From NCBI GenBank assembly GCA_029239755.1, contig JARBUI010000019.1:20633-84632 (forward strand): a stretch of DNA of 64,000 nucleotides, given 5' to 3'. This document shows positions 1 through 8,726 of the stretch, in pieces (within the stretch, counting starts at the first letter, position 1; each line of letters begins with the position of its first letter). The notes under the pieces are model-generated. The model was not told the origin of the DNA. It searched no databases and was given only the letters and a program-made list of their open reading frames with translations. The position numbers and the translations under genes are program-made. This DNA is from Clostridia bacterium. GTDB lineage: Bacteria; Bacillota; Clostridia; Lachnospirales; Cellulosilyticaceae.

Positions 1-429
1 AACCTGATACCTCACAATAAGATTAAGTAAAACAATTGATGCATTATTGCTTGTACCATTAACAATAACGAGTTCTTCTTCATTATTTGTAACATACTCT
101 GCCGGCTGAGTGGTATTACCTTCTTTTTGAACTCTAAAACCATATTGCATTTCTTTTACTTCCTGCACATTAACTTTTTGAACATGATCAATGAAAGGCA
201 CCTTAAAATGTATTCCAGCTCTTTCATTAACAGGCAGTACATTGCCAAATCTCGTAATCACAGCTACAGTTCCTGTCTCTAGCCTATAAACACTCGTCAG
301 CACCAAAACAGCTGCAGCTAAAATCACAATGACTGTGAAGATTACTTTTTTAAGGCCATTTCCAAACTGATTTAACTTTTCAGTTTTATCCATTTTATCC
401 ATATCAATAATAACTTCTTCATTATCCAA
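1..429 (-). CDS. hflK: HflK-like SPFH membrane protein (C-terminal part outside window)
   Basis: The 143 visible codons are the N-terminal part of a stomatin/prohibitin (SPFH) protein; the rest runs off the left edge. An acidic cytosolic N-terminus is followed by one transmembrane helix (about residues 27-47) and then the start of the SPFH domain, with the typical pattern ETGTVAVITRFG and a bulky-hydrophobic stretch after it. In the family, HflK pairs with HflC and modulates FtsH-dependent quality control at the membrane; HflC would be expected further left. The start is a TTG at 427-429, about eight bases after a strong GGGGGAG site. The next in-frame ATG lies inside the acidic leader and has no good ribosome binding site. 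Confidence 0.85.
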   Translation of the reverse strand, partial: MDNEEVIIDMDKMDKTEKLNQFGNGLKKVIFTVIVILAAAVLVLTSVYRLETGTVAVITRFGNVLPVNERAGIHFKVPFIDHVQKVNVQEVKEMQYGFRVQKEGNTTQPAEYVTNNEEELVIVNGTSNNASIVLLNLIVRYQV

Positions 430-538
430 AATCTTCTCCCCCTTTTGACTAAGTCTATAATAATTATACCATTTACCCCATCTATACACCATAAGTCTTT
501 TTTAGCCAAATCGTAGTATCCTATTTGCTGACTTACGT

Positions 539-593
539 GTATAAACTATAAAAAGAGTTGAAATGATCATTCAACTCTTTTTATAGTTTATAC
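539..593 (-). terminator. Long perfect inverted repeat, probable terminator
   Basis: Arms 539-562 and 570-593 are perfectly complementary over 24 bp around a 7-base loop. The stem contains an A5/T5 tract, so either strand could form a shorter hairpin followed by U residues. It lies just downstream of the minus-strand acidic membrane protein gene and upstream of hflK, so it should end transcription of the former. Confidence 0.7.
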
Positions 594-640
594 TACCGTT
601 ATGAATATTCTATAAATATTTGCCAGGCTATCTATTCCAT

Positions 641-1177
641 TTATTTTTTCTTCTGTATAATTTGTGGTGCCTCTTGCAGACTTTCAGGTACCTCTTGTTC
701 CTCAATTTCTTCTGTTACCTTATCTTGCACAAATTCCAACTGTATTTCTTCTATTTCTTCCTCTGCCACAGCTGATAACTCTGCCTCAGCTGTTTCTATT
801 ACAGGTTCCTCTATTTGAGATTCTATTACTTCATCTTGTATTTCCTGCATGATATCTTCAGATCCAAATGCTTCTACTTGCGGGATAACTTCTTCTATTC
901 CAGATTGCTCTGCCTCTGATATAAGTTCATCTATTTTTAATTCTTCTTCCTCAGATATTTCTTCTGCCTCTGATTCTAATTCTTGTATTTCTGGTTCCGG
1001 CTGCTCACTTTCCAGAACCTCTGCTTCTGCCTCTTGGCTCTTTTCAAATGCTTCACAGTCTATAGCCTGTTCTCCTAGTTCTGTCTTTGTTGGCTTAGGA
1101 TAAGATGAAAATAATGCTATACCGATGACTACAATAACAATAGCTATAATAAGTATACATATCATTTGGGCGGTCAT
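641..1177 (-). CDS. Membrane-anchored glutamate-rich protein of unknown function
   Basis: A 178-residue protein with one N-terminal hydrophobic helix (about residues 4-24) and a long tail dominated by Glu with Ile, Val and Gln and few positive charges until the final Lys-Lys-Lys. The tail looks low-complexity and probably disordered or loosely coiled-coil. The start ATG at 1177 follows AGGGGGA with good spacing. I do not recognise a family. It lies upstream of hflK in the same direction, but the inverted repeat at 539-593 separates them. A role as membrane-tethered acidic scaffold or chaperone-like tail is speculation. Confidence 0.7.
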   Translation of the reverse strand: MTAQMICILIIAIVIVVIGIALFSSYPKPTKTELGEQAIDCEAFEKSQEAEAEVLESEQPEPEIQELESEAEEISEEEELKIDELISEAEQSGIEEVIPQVEAFGSEDIMQEIQDEVIESQIEEPVIETAEAELSAVAEEEIEEIQLEFVQDKVTEEIEEQEVPESLQEAPQIIQKKK

Positions 1178-1259
1178 TTTACTTCCCCCTTAAATAGTTT
1201 GATATTAATACATATTCATAAACATAGTTGTTATATGACACAATCATAAGAAATGCTCT

Positions 1260-1880
1260 TTAGTTTTTCAAATAACGTTTTGAATAAGAGCACCCACAAT
1301 AGTCTTGCCTATAAAGATTATATTGTTCACTTAATAAGGTAGATCTTTTATAACCTTCTTTCTTCTTAAAGTCAGAGTAAAGATAGGCGGTATTATATTT
1401 TTCTTCTAACACTTTCCCTATTTCATTAAGTTTAGCAGCATTTTTAAGCGGACTAATCGAAAGTGTTGTTGTAAAGTAATCAAAGCCTTGCTCTTTAGCT
1501 GTTTCTGCTGTTTTTTTAAGTCTCATTTCATAGCACAAAAAACACCTGGCTCCGCCCTCTTTTTCATGAGCTAGAGGAGCTCCTATTTTTGTATACTCAT
1601 CAACATCATAAGATCCTTCAAGGAACTTAACAGGATACTTAGTGGGCATTTTTGCAATAAGCTGCTGCTGCTCATTTGCTCTTTTAAGGTATTCTTCTTT
1701 TTCATCAATATTAGGATTATAATAGAATACAGTAATATAGAAATACTTAGATAAATACTCTATAACATAACTGCTGCAAGGGGCACAGCACGAATGCAAT
1801 AAAAGGGCAGGAACTTTGTCCTCACTCTCTATCTTTTTCAATGTCTCATCTAATAGCTTCTGATAGTTTATTTTATTCAT
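1260..1880 (-). CDS. queH: Epoxyqueuosine reductase QueH
   Basis: A 206-residue QueH (DUF208) protein. QueH reduces epoxyqueuosine to queuosine in tRNA, replacing the unrelated cobalamin enzyme QueG. The diagnostic cysteines are visible: HSCCAPCSS near residue 30, a CFLC pair near 113, and YCGCSYS near the C-terminus; in the family these bind a 4Fe-4S cluster and an additional metal. Length is normal. The start follows AGGAGG. It lies immediately downstream of the TPR protein, with 28 bases between, so the two may be cotranscribed although no functional link is obvious. Confidence 0.93.
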   Translation of the reverse strand: MNKINYQKLLDETLKKIESEDKVPALLLHSCCAPCSSYVIEYLSKYFYITVFYYNPNIDEKEEYLKRANEQQQLIAKMPTKYPVKFLEGSYDVDEYTKIGAPLAHEKEGGARCFLCYEMRLKKTAETAKEQGFDYFTTTLSISPLKNAAKLNEIGKVLEEKYNTAYLYSDFKKKEGYKRSTLLSEQYNLYRQDYCGCSYSKRYLKN

Positions 1881-1908
1881 ATCTGTCCTCCTATACGGCT
1901 ATCAATAA

Positions 1909-2898
1909 TCATTTAGCAGCCACATACTTTATCAGCTTGTGAAACACAGGATTATCCGAATCCATTTGATAAGCTCTTGCAAAATCTACTTTCGCCTTTT
2001 CAATGTTTCCAAGATTATAGTAAGCTATTCCTCTTTCTGCTATAGCGTTACTGTCTGCAGGATGACCCTCTATGTAGCCTGTAAGATAATTTATACACTT
2101 ATCATAATCTTCTTTAAGCCCATATAAAAGGCCTATGCAGTAGCATACTTCATCATTATCTTCTTCTACTTGAGCAGCCTTTTTATAAACTTCAAGGGCT
2201 TCATCATACATTTTTAGACTAAGCAAAATGCTTCCTTTACATTCATACCCCATGACTAAGTCCGGTTCTACTGCTATTGCCTTATTAAAACACCTGATGG
2301 CTTTTCCATATAAGTCTTTCGCTAGAAATTCATCTGCTTTCGAAAAGTACATCTCATACTCTGCAAAGTTCAAAACTGATTCAGCTGTTAAATCCTTGTT
2401 ATTTAGAAGCGTATTAAACTTTTCCCCGCCATAATTATGGGTATACATAGCAACATCTTTTATAAGTTCAAAATCATTTTCAAAGGATATGCCTTCTTCC
2501 ATATCCTTAAGTTCAAAAAGTCTTAGTTCAGTAGGCAGAAGTGTCCCATCTTCAGATTTTGCAGCTATACTATAGCAAAGCTCAACTCTATCACTGTCCA
2601 GCGTAAGAGAAGTTTTTGCCTTTCTATAAACAGTAGCTTTTTTGTACCAGCCTACAATTTTGTTCTGATTTTCTGCATTTTTAGAAGTCCATACAACAAG
2701 TACATCTTCAGCTTTCTCTTCATCTGAAGATATCCCTTCAATATTTTCTATTGCAATGGTATGGAGGCCTTCGCTATATCCATAGTAATAACCATTGACA
2801 TTTTGAAAAATATAGCCGCATAGAGGTGTGGCCTTTTCTTCATCCCCTTCACCACTGTAGTATTTCATCCATGGAATGGTTATAAATAGTATTTTCAT
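1909..2898 (-). CDS. TPR-repeat protein with an N-terminal PUA/EVE-like domain
   Basis: A 329-residue soluble protein in two parts. Residues 1 to about 130 begin KILFITIPWMKYYSG and contain VVWTSKNAENQNKIVGWYKKATVYRK. This pattern resembles a small domain I associate with Firmicute proteins of the EVE/PUA-like group, some fused to HNH nucleases; that assignment is from memory and uncertain. From about residue 185 there are three to four tetratricopeptide repeats with the usual A, G, Y and P positions. The first part may recognise a modified base or nucleotide, the second a protein partner. It sits between the fliB-like gene and queH on the same strand. Confidence 0.75.
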   Translation of the reverse strand: MKILFITIPWMKYYSGEGDEEKATPLCGYIFQNVNGYYYGYSEGLHTIAIENIEGISSDEEKAEDVLVVWTSKNAENQNKIVGWYKKATVYRKAKTSLTLDSDRVELCYSIAAKSEDGTLLPTELRLFELKDMEEGISFENDFELIKDVAMYTHNYGGEKFNTLLNNKDLTAESVLNFAEYEMYFSKADEFLAKDLYGKAIRCFNKAIAVEPDLVMGYECKGSILLSLKMYDEALEVYKKAAQVEEDNDEVCYCIGLLYGLKEDYDKCINYLTGYIEGHPADSNAIAERGIAYYNLGNIEKAKVDFARAYQMDSDNPVFHKLIKYVAAK

Positions 2899-2925
2899 TT
2901 TCAGTTCTCCCTTATGTTTTAATAG

Positions 2926-4116
2926 CTATCTGTTATCCTCAGTAAATGTCATAAGACCTGCAAAGGATTCATCATCATGATCAAACGTTTTGGACAGCGA
3001 TTGGATAAGCTTAACTGTCTGCATCTCAGTAAGCTCCTGACTATTATTTGCTATCCCAACAAGATGCAGCTTAATTAAATGATAATAAAGATTCATCCTC
3101 TTAAAACTCTTAGAAGGTCTATTATCATCTAGCGGAATGCATCTTTCAAATACATAATTAACAAAATAATTCTCTAGTATATATTCTTTTTCACTTAAAA
3201 ACTTTGCATAGTATTTTTGATTGCCTTCTTCATATTTCACGCAAGAAAGTTTAAGATTATCTTCCTTTAAAAGATCCAGCCCTAAAAGCATACTATCTAA
3301 GCATTCTTCGTATCTCTTAGACTTTATTTTCTTATTTGTTTTTAAAGATTTAAGCTCCTTAGCGATACTTATATACCACTTTGTGTCATAAGTACTATCA
3401 TTTAAGCTCCTATAAGTTTTCTGCTTTTGAATCGTTTCATGATAGTCTTTTATAAATTCCGGTATTTTTTTAATAAGAGGGAATGTCAGAAACTTTTCTA
3501 AATCATTCATAAATACATTCAGCAGCATGAATCGTTCTTCGATGGAATAGTTTCTGTTTTGCAGAACATCTATTATAAAATGACGAAGCTCCAAAAAATA
3601 ATCCTGCCACTTTTGCGGCTTATTAGGACTTATACAAATATGTGCACTAATTGTATTCTCTCTTTCTTGCCCCTTGATGTGGGTAAATGTCATCTTGTCT
3701 TTATTTAATAAAATTTTTCTAGCGGCTTCCGGACAGGAGCAGATGAGGGAGCACTCTAAACTATCATTGATTCTATTGATAGTTCTTGGATAAAGTGTAC
3801 ATGTATCACTTAAATACCTTTCCCCCAGTGTACTGTAAATATCACACAGTCCCTTCTCTGATAAAAAGGCACACCTGCCGTTTTTTAACTTTATCTTTGC
3901 CGCATGATCATAAGTAGGATTAGAACGTTTAGCCACAATTTCTCTGTCTAATCTTCTCCTAAATACATTATCTTTTACTTTTTTATACTTTTTATAGGTT
4001 ACTTCATCTATAGGAATATACCATCCCGCACAGCATGTATCTTCACACGCTCCCCCTATACAGGAAAAATGTTCGATATACGCTGGAACTACTGTCTTAT
4101 CATATGTTGTTTTCAC
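2926..4116 (-). CDS. fliB: FliB-type flagellin lysine-N-methylase
   Basis: A 396-residue protein of the FliB family, whose Salmonella member methylates lysines of flagellin. The N-terminal cysteine cluster is clear: FSCIGGACEDTCCAGW near residues 19-34, CAFL...GLCDIY near 100-112, then DTCTLYPR and CSLICSCPEAAR. Such clusters probably bind metal. The start is a GTG at 4114-4116 behind AAGGAG, about twelve bases away, because no ATG lies near. No flagellin or flagellar gene is in the window, so the true substrate is inferred from the family only; CheB and CheX nearby support a motile host. Confidence 0.85.
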   Translation of the reverse strand: MKTTYDKTVVPAYIEHFSCIGGACEDTCCAGWYIPIDEVTYKKYKKVKDNVFRRRLDREIVAKRSNPTYDHAAKIKLKNGRCAFLSEKGLCDIYSTLGERYLSDTCTLYPRTINRINDSLECSLICSCPEAARKILLNKDKMTFTHIKGQERENTISAHICISPNKPQKWQDYFLELRHFIIDVLQNRNYSIEERFMLLNVFMNDLEKFLTFPLIKKIPEFIKDYHETIQKQKTYRSLNDSTYDTKWYISIAKELKSLKTNKKIKSKRYEECLDSMLLGLDLLKEDNLKLSCVKYEEGNQKYYAKFLSEKEYILENYFVNYVFERCIPLDDNRPSKSFKRMNLYYHLIKLHLVGIANNSQELTEMQTVKLIQSLSKTFDHDDESFAGLMTFTEDNR

Positions 4117-4277
4117 CGATTAACTATTCTCCTTATACTTATACTCCTTATATTGTAATACCAAGACCATGCTCTGTCTAGTTGATCTCAGCTATCTAAG
4201 CCCTTATTTTCATGATCAGATGAATATTTAAATACTAAAATTGTTAATTTTTTGTTTCATTTTTATCCATTTAAAGT

Positions 4278-4283
4278 TATAAT
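4278..4283 (+). promoter_or_regulatory. Candidate -10 element of fba
   Basis: A perfect TATAAT at 4278-4283 lies 74 bases before the aldolase start codon in an AT-rich region. The matching -35 is poor (TTTCAT at 17-base spacing, TTGTTT at 20), so only the -10 is convincing. The leader that follows shows no known riboswitch motif. Confidence 0.45.
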
Positions 4284-4356
4284 AACCCATGAGAAGAGAA
4301 ATAATAAAGATGGTGTCTGCTTTCTCTAAAAAACGTATATAAAATGGAGGTACATT

Positions 4357-5220
4357 ATGTTAGTTTCAGCTAAAGACATGTTAAACAAAGCACGTGAAGG
4401 AAAATATGCTGTTGGCCAATTTAACATCAATAACTTAGAATGGACAAAGGCTGTTTTATTAACTGCACAAGAAAACAACTCACCAGTTATCTTAGGCGTA
4501 TCAGAAGGCGCTGGAAAATATATGGGAGGCTATAAAACAATTGTTGGTATGGTAAATGGTATGCTTGAGGATTTAAACATTACTGTACCTGTTGCCCTTC
4601 ATTTAGATCACGGCAGCTACGAAGGCTCTTTAAAAGTAATTGAAGCTGGTTTTTCTTCAGTTATGTTTGATGGTTCTCATTATAAAATTGAAGAAAACAT
4701 TGCAAAAACAACAGAGCTTGTTAAAATTGCAGAAGCTAAAGGCCTTTCTTTAGAAGCAGAAGTAGGTTCAATCGGCGGAGAAGAAGATGGCGTTGTAGGT
4801 GCTGGTGAAATAGCTGATGCTGCTGAATGTAAGCTTATTGCAGACTTAGGTGTTACAATGTTAGCTGCTGGTATTGGTAACATTCATGGTAAATACCCTG
4901 AAAACTGGAAAGGCTTAGACTTTACTGCACTTGCTGCTATTAAAGAAGCAACTGGAGATGTTCCACTAGTTTTACACGGCGGAACAGGTATTCCAGAAGA
5001 TATGATCAAAAAAGCAATCTCTCTTGGCGTTGCAAAGATCAATGTTAATACAGAATGTCAATTATCCTTTGCAGAAGGTACTCGTAAATATATCGAAGCT
5101 GGCAAAGACTTACAAGGCAAAGGCTTTGACCCACGTAAATTATTAGCTCCTGGCTTTGAAGCAATCAAAGCTACAGTAAAAGAAAAAATGGAGTTGTTCG
5201 GCTCAGTTAATCAGGCATAA
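4357..5220 (+). CDS. fba: Fructose-bisphosphate aldolase, class II
   Basis: A 287-residue zinc-dependent aldolase of glycolysis and gluconeogenesis, interconverting fructose 1,6-bisphosphate with dihydroxyacetone phosphate and glyceraldehyde 3-phosphate. Zinc-site and substrate motifs are present: ALHLDHGS near residue 80, the EVGSIGGEEDG stretch near 135, GNIHGKY near 178 and LHGGTGIP near 208. The length fits the short class II type of Firmicutes. GGAGG precedes the ATG by six bases. It is monocistronic, with its own -10 and a strong terminator. Codon use looks more regular than in neighbours, as expected for a highly expressed gene. Confidence 0.97.
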   Translation: MLVSAKDMLNKAREGKYAVGQFNINNLEWTKAVLLTAQENNSPVILGVSEGAGKYMGGYKTIVGMVNGMLEDLNITVPVALHLDHGSYEGSLKVIEAGFSSVMFDGSHYKIEENIAKTTELVKIAEAKGLSLEAEVGSIGGEEDGVVGAGEIADAAECKLIADLGVTMLAAGIGNIHGKYPENWKGLDFTALAAIKEATGDVPLVLHGGTGIPEDMIKKAISLGVAKINVNTECQLSFAEGTRKYIEAGKDLQGKGFDPRKLLAPGFEAIKATVKEKMELFGSVNQA

Positions 5221-5235
5221 AATCTCAAATGAAGC

Positions 5236-5285
5236 GAAGGCTATCTAAAGGTCACAATGACCTATAGATAGCCTTCTTTATTTTT
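5236..5285 (+). terminator. Rho-independent terminator of fba
   Basis: Arms 5236-5247 and 5265-5276 form a 12-bp stem with a further internal AGGTCA/TGACCT pairing, followed by a T-rich tract. It starts 16 bases after the fba stop codon. Confidence 0.85.
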
Positions 5286-5428
5286 ATGTAATAGGTTAAA
5301 AATACCAGAATAATAAACTTCAATCTGCACATATTAATATCAAGGTAAGTATGAATTATTTAATCCCTCCTAAGAATTAAATATTCTATACTTCCTAAAA
5401 AATATTATGACCTAAGAGGGGGATAATT

Positions 5429-5608
5429 ATGTCAAGCAGAAGTAATAAAAGTGCATTTGAATCTATGAAATATGAAGTTGCCAAAGAAGTTGGCGTTCCT
5501 TTAAAACAAGGATACAACGGAGATATTACTGCAAGAGAAGCTGGTAAAATCGGTGGCACAATTGTTCAAAAAGTATTTCAGAATTACAAAGGTTCAGCAC
5601 AACAATAA
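5429..5608 (+). CDS. Small acid-soluble spore protein, alpha/beta type
   Basis: A 59-residue protein of the SASP alpha/beta family, which coats and protects spore DNA and is degraded by the GPR protease at germination. The sequence has the family hallmarks: KYEVAKEVGVPLKQGYNGDITAREAGKIGG, with the conserved Gly-Asp-Ile-Thr-Ala-Arg-Glu-Ala-Gly-Lys-Ile-Gly-Gly core in the second half and the GPR-site-like region (E-V-A-K-E) in the first. AGAGGGGGA precedes the ATG. In other spore formers such genes are transcribed in the forespore by sigma-G; I could not place a confident sigma-G promoter. It is direct evidence that the host makes endospores. Confidence 0.95.
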   Translation: MSSRSNKSAFESMKYEVAKEVGVPLKQGYNGDITAREAGKIGGTIVQKVFQNYKGSAQQ

Positions 5609-5619
5609 TTAAAGGTAGT

Positions 5620-5675
5620 AAGATAAGAGCAGCCATCACAAGTTTAATAACTTGTTGATGGCTGCTCTTTATCTT
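5620..5675. terminator. Bidirectional terminator between the SASP gene and the dehydrogenase
   Basis: A long hairpin with arms 5620-5645 and 5650-5675 and a two-base bulge. It has A-rich and T-rich flanks that serve both the plus-strand SASP gene and the convergent minus-strand dehydrogenase ending at 5679. Confidence 0.85.
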
Positions 5676-5678
5676 CAT

Positions 5679-6635
5679 TTAGACTACTCTATTTCTGACT
5701 TCATGATTAAAGTATGCTTCTATATTTTTTACAACTTCTATTATAAGAAGCTCTCTTGCCTCAACACTTGCCCAGCCAATATGGGGTGTAATGAGCAATT
5801 TAGATTTATCTTCTACTTGAAACAAAGGATTGTCTTTAGTGATGGGCTCTTTTTCTAAAACATCAAGTGCTGCTGCCCCTATCATGTTTTCATTAAGTGC
5901 TTTGGCTAAATCAGCTTCGACCACAATAGACCCTCTCCCTAAATTAAGTAGAATAGCCTCCCTTTTCATTTGAGCTAACTCGTTATATCCTATTAAATTT
6001 CTTGTGTTGTCATTAAGAGGAGCATGGATTGTAATAATGTCACTTTCCCTAAGAAGTGTCTTTAGATCTACTCTCTTGTAATGACTACTGTTATTCTCAC
6101 CCGAAGTAGAATAGTAAATAATTTTCGCACCAAAGGCATCAGCAATTTTTGCTACTTCTTTGCCTATAGCACCCATCCCTATAATACCGATGGTCTTGTT
6201 TGCAAGTTCATGAAAAGGCCAAGCTATAAAGGCAAAGGTTTCACACTCTGTATAGTATTTATTTTTTACATATTCATCATAGTCCTTAAGGTGTTCCATC
6301 ATGTAAAAAAGCATAGCAAACGTGTGTTGCGCAACACTTTTGGTAGAATATCCAGCTACATTGGCTACGCCTATACCTGCTTTTTCAGCGTAATCTGTGT
6401 CTATATTATTATAGCCTGTAGCTGTCAGTGCAATGAGTTTAAGCTTTGCTGCATCTTTAAGATTTTCTTCATTTAGTATCACCTTATTAGTAATAATAAC
6501 ATCCACGTCCCCAATACGTTCTTTAACCTGGTGCGGCAGCGTAAGGTCGTAGATGACTAGCTCTCCACATTTTTCAATTGGACGCACGTCTATATCTTTT
6601 CCAAGTGTTGCTGCATCTAATACACATATTTTCAT
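5679..6635 (-). CDS. D-2-hydroxyacid dehydrogenase (glycerate dehydrogenase-like)
   Basis: A 318-residue NAD-dependent D-isomer 2-hydroxyacid dehydrogenase. The N-terminal catalytic half carries ALTATGYNNID and NVAGYSTKSVAQHTFAM; the nucleotide-binding motif GMGAIGKEVA is near residue 154. The catalytic Arg, Glu and His are in LNLGRGSIV, DVLEKEP and TPHIGWAS. The last motif and overall pattern match glycerate/hydroxypyruvate reductases more than D-lactate dehydrogenases. AAGGAG precedes the ATG. It is monocistronic between two convergent or separate units. Exact substrate cannot be fixed from sequence. Confidence 0.9.
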   Translation of the reverse strand: MKICVLDAATLGKDIDVRPIEKCGELVIYDLTLPHQVKERIGDVDVIITNKVILNEENLKDAAKLKLIALTATGYNNIDTDYAEKAGIGVANVAGYSTKSVAQHTFAMLFYMMEHLKDYDEYVKNKYYTECETFAFIAWPFHELANKTIGIIGMGAIGKEVAKIADAFGAKIIYYSTSGENNSSHYKRVDLKTLLRESDIITIHAPLNDNTRNLIGYNELAQMKREAILLNLGRGSIVVEADLAKALNENMIGAAALDVLEKEPITKDNPLFQVEDKSKLLITPHIGWASVEARELLIIEVVKNIEAYFNHEVRNRVV

Positions 6636-6668
6636 GTCGTTTCTCCTTATTATCCTGTCTATACTATC

Positions 6669-7574
6669 TTAGTCTTGGGAAATAACTTCTATTTCCGAAA
6701 GCACCCAGTCATAATCTCCTCTTGTAACAATACTGTTGCAATAGTCGCACTTTCCAGCTTGGTTAATAGAAATATTAGCGCCGCAATTAGGACACGCCGC
6801 AGCATCTACATGGTTATAAGTGCTTTTTACGCCTTGTTTTCTCATCATCTTCCACCTGTAAGTCATTGTAACAGGGAATTTATTATTTCCTTTAACGAGA
6901 CTGCCAGTTTCATCATTAATAACATAGTCGATGAATCTTGCTTTAATAATAACATCTAAGTATTCGTAATCTCCTTGCTTGCGGTAGCTTTGAATTTCTG
7001 TATTAAGAACACAAATATCTTCCATTTTATTAGTTGTTTTACTTGCGACATACTGGCTAAGCTGCATATGGTGCATATTAAACAGAGCATCACTTTCAAA
7101 AGGCCTTGCTTCTTCCCACTTTTTATTCATCCAAGCCAGCTGTAGTCTCATAAACATATTTGTTATTTGACTGATAAACATCTGCTCAGAAAAATTAGGG
7201 TCTTCTTCAATAAGCTGGCGAATACTTTGTCTGTCTATACTATAACTCTCATCCATATAACTTCTGACTGGTTCACTAGAAGTCCCCATTGTCCCTTGAT
7301 TTCCTCTTGCATATTTAAAATAAAGAATACCTAAGACAATAATAATAATCCATCCTACTGGCCCTAGCCTCAAAATTAAGGATATCAGATAAAAAAGTTC
7401 AAAACTATTGGTTCTATAACTTCCACCTGAACCTCCGCTTCCTCTATTTCGACCTACATTATTTCCTACATCTGCAAAAGTCATCATGGGCAGCAGGACA
7501 ACCAGCATAATCACAATAATCCCAATAATAATCCACTTATACTTTTCTATACTCGCCTTAATAGATATATTCAT
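6669..7574 (-). CDS. Membrane protein with Tim44-like domain and zinc ribbon
   Basis: A 301-residue protein with a hydrophobic segment at about 13-34, a Gly/Ser/Arg-rich linker, a second transmembrane helix at about 66-86, and a cytosolic Tim44-like domain (about 110-255: SEQMFISQITNMFMRLQLAWMNKKWEEARPF, then a YLDVIIKARFIDYV core). The C-terminus is a zinc ribbon, CPNCGA...CDYCN. The Tim44-like fold forms a hydrophobic pocket in other proteins. The gene follows the SPFH zinc-ribbon gene by 15 bases, so the two form an operon and probably a membrane complex, reminiscent of the Bacillus ydj genes that act with PspA; that parallel is inference. Confidence 0.85.
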   Translation of the reverse strand: MNISIKASIEKYKWIIIGIIVIMLVVLLPMMTFADVGNNVGRNRGSGGSGGSYRTNSFELFYLISLILRLGPVGWIIIIVLGILYFKYARGNQGTMGTSSEPVRSYMDESYSIDRQSIRQLIEEDPNFSEQMFISQITNMFMRLQLAWMNKKWEEARPFESDALFNMHHMQLSQYVASKTTNKMEDICVLNTEIQSYRKQGDYEYLDVIIKARFIDYVINDETGSLVKGNNKFPVTMTYRWKMMRKQGVKSTYNHVDAAACPNCGANISINQAGKCDYCNSIVTRGDYDWVLSEIEVISQD

Positions 7575-7589
7575 AATGGCTCCTCTTCA

Positions 7590-8726
7590 TTATACAGATT
7601 TTGTGCCGCATTCAGGACAAAATTTAACACCATCAGGTAGCTTCGATCCACATTCCGAGCAGAACTTTACTTTTGGTTTAGCGATCTCCACTTTGTTTCC
7701 GCATTCAGGACAAAATTTAGAAGTCTCAGCAATACTCGCCTTACAGTTAGAACAGCTAATCACGCCCTCTGATTTTGCACTATTTGCCCTATCTGACTGC
7801 ATCGCAGCAGGGATAATAGTCTCTGTTGGCATTTGGGGCGTCTGTCCTAAGTTCCCTAGATTTTGGAGTCCTCCTGCAAAAGTATTTCCCATATGGAGTC
7901 CCATACCTAATCCCATTCCGCCCTGGATCATAGCATTAAGTCCCTCATTTTGTGTAGATTTTTCCATAATATCCAGTTGTCTTAGAATCTGCATCTTGGT
8001 CAGCTTATCGCCCTGGATACTGCCAAGCATATTCATACTGGTAAGTTCTTTTAAAGCCTTTTCTATTTCCTCAGGTAAACTAATATTTCCAATTGTAAAG
8101 TTTGTAATGGTAAGTCCGAGTGCCTTAAACGAATCACTTACGGTAACTTGAAGCGCCTCTCCTATTTCATTATAGTTTGACGCAATTTGAGCAACTGTAA
8201 TACTTAGACTGCCTACAATATCTGCAAATTTAGTTACAATAAATTCTCTTAGTTGATCTCTGATACTTTCTAAAGTATAGCGTGATCTGGTGCTAGATAC
8301 TGTTGCAACAAACTTTGCAGGTTCTTCTATATGAAAGGTATACGTTCCAAAGGCGCGGACTTGTACTTGACCATATTCTTTATCTGGTATCCAAATTGGA
8401 CTTTGAGTTCCCCATTTATTATTTAAGAAATCTTTTGTATTAACAAAAAATATGTCTGATTTAAAAGGTGATTTAAAACCAAATGCCCATCCCTTTAAGT
8501 CTCCAAGAATAGGTAAATTATCTGTTTCTAATTTATAGGTACCAGGACCAAATACATCAGCTAACTGACCCTTTTCAATAAAAACTGCTGTTTGACCAGG
8601 TCTTACAATAAGCTGCCCTCCGTATTGTATTTCCTGATCTTCCATAGGATACATATACACCAAAGTATCATGACTATCATCAAGCCACTGAATAATATCC
8701 AAAAACTGCTTCTTAATAAATCCCAT
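7590..8726 (-). CDS. SPFH-domain protein with C-terminal double zinc ribbon (YdjI-like)
   Basis: A 378-residue protein. Residues about 30-250 form an SPFH/band-7-like domain of the type often annotated virion core protein or YdjI: QLIVRPGQTAVFIEKGQLADVFGPGTYKLETDNLP, later TVSDSFKALGLTITNFTIGNISLPEEI. A short Gly/Met-rich segment (about 271-287) and two zinc ribbons follow, with CSNC/CPEC and CSEC/CPEC pairs at about 326-378. No transmembrane helix is evident, so membrane association may come through the Tim44-like partner encoded next. In Bacillus, YdjI helps recruit PspA to stressed membranes; no pspA is in this window. Confidence 0.88.
   Translation of the reverse strand: MGFIKKQFLDIIQWLDDSHDTLVYMYPMEDQEIQYGGQLIVRPGQTAVFIEKGQLADVFGPGTYKLETDNLPILGDLKGWAFGFKSPFKSDIFFVNTKDFLNNKWGTQSPIWIPDKEYGQVQVRAFGTYTFHIEEPAKFVATVSSTRSRYTLESIRDQLREFIVTKFADIVGSLSITVAQIASNYNEIGEALQVTVSDSFKALGLTITNFTIGNISLPEEIEKALKELTSMNMLGSIQGDKLTKMQILRQLDIMEKSTQNEGLNAMIQGGMGLGMGLHMGNTFAGGLQNLGNLGQTPQMPTETIIPAAMQSDRANSAKSEGVISCSNCKASIAETSKFCPECGNKVEIAKPKVKFCSECGSKLPDGVKFCPECGTKSV

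Noticed and set aside
849..1103. Serine-rich plus-strand ORF of 84 codons
   Set aside because: It is the antisense shadow of the Glu-rich tail of the membrane protein gene.
7486..8151. 221-codon plus-strand ORF
   Set aside because: Antisense to the SPFH and Tim44-like genes, whose domains and ribosome binding sites are clear.
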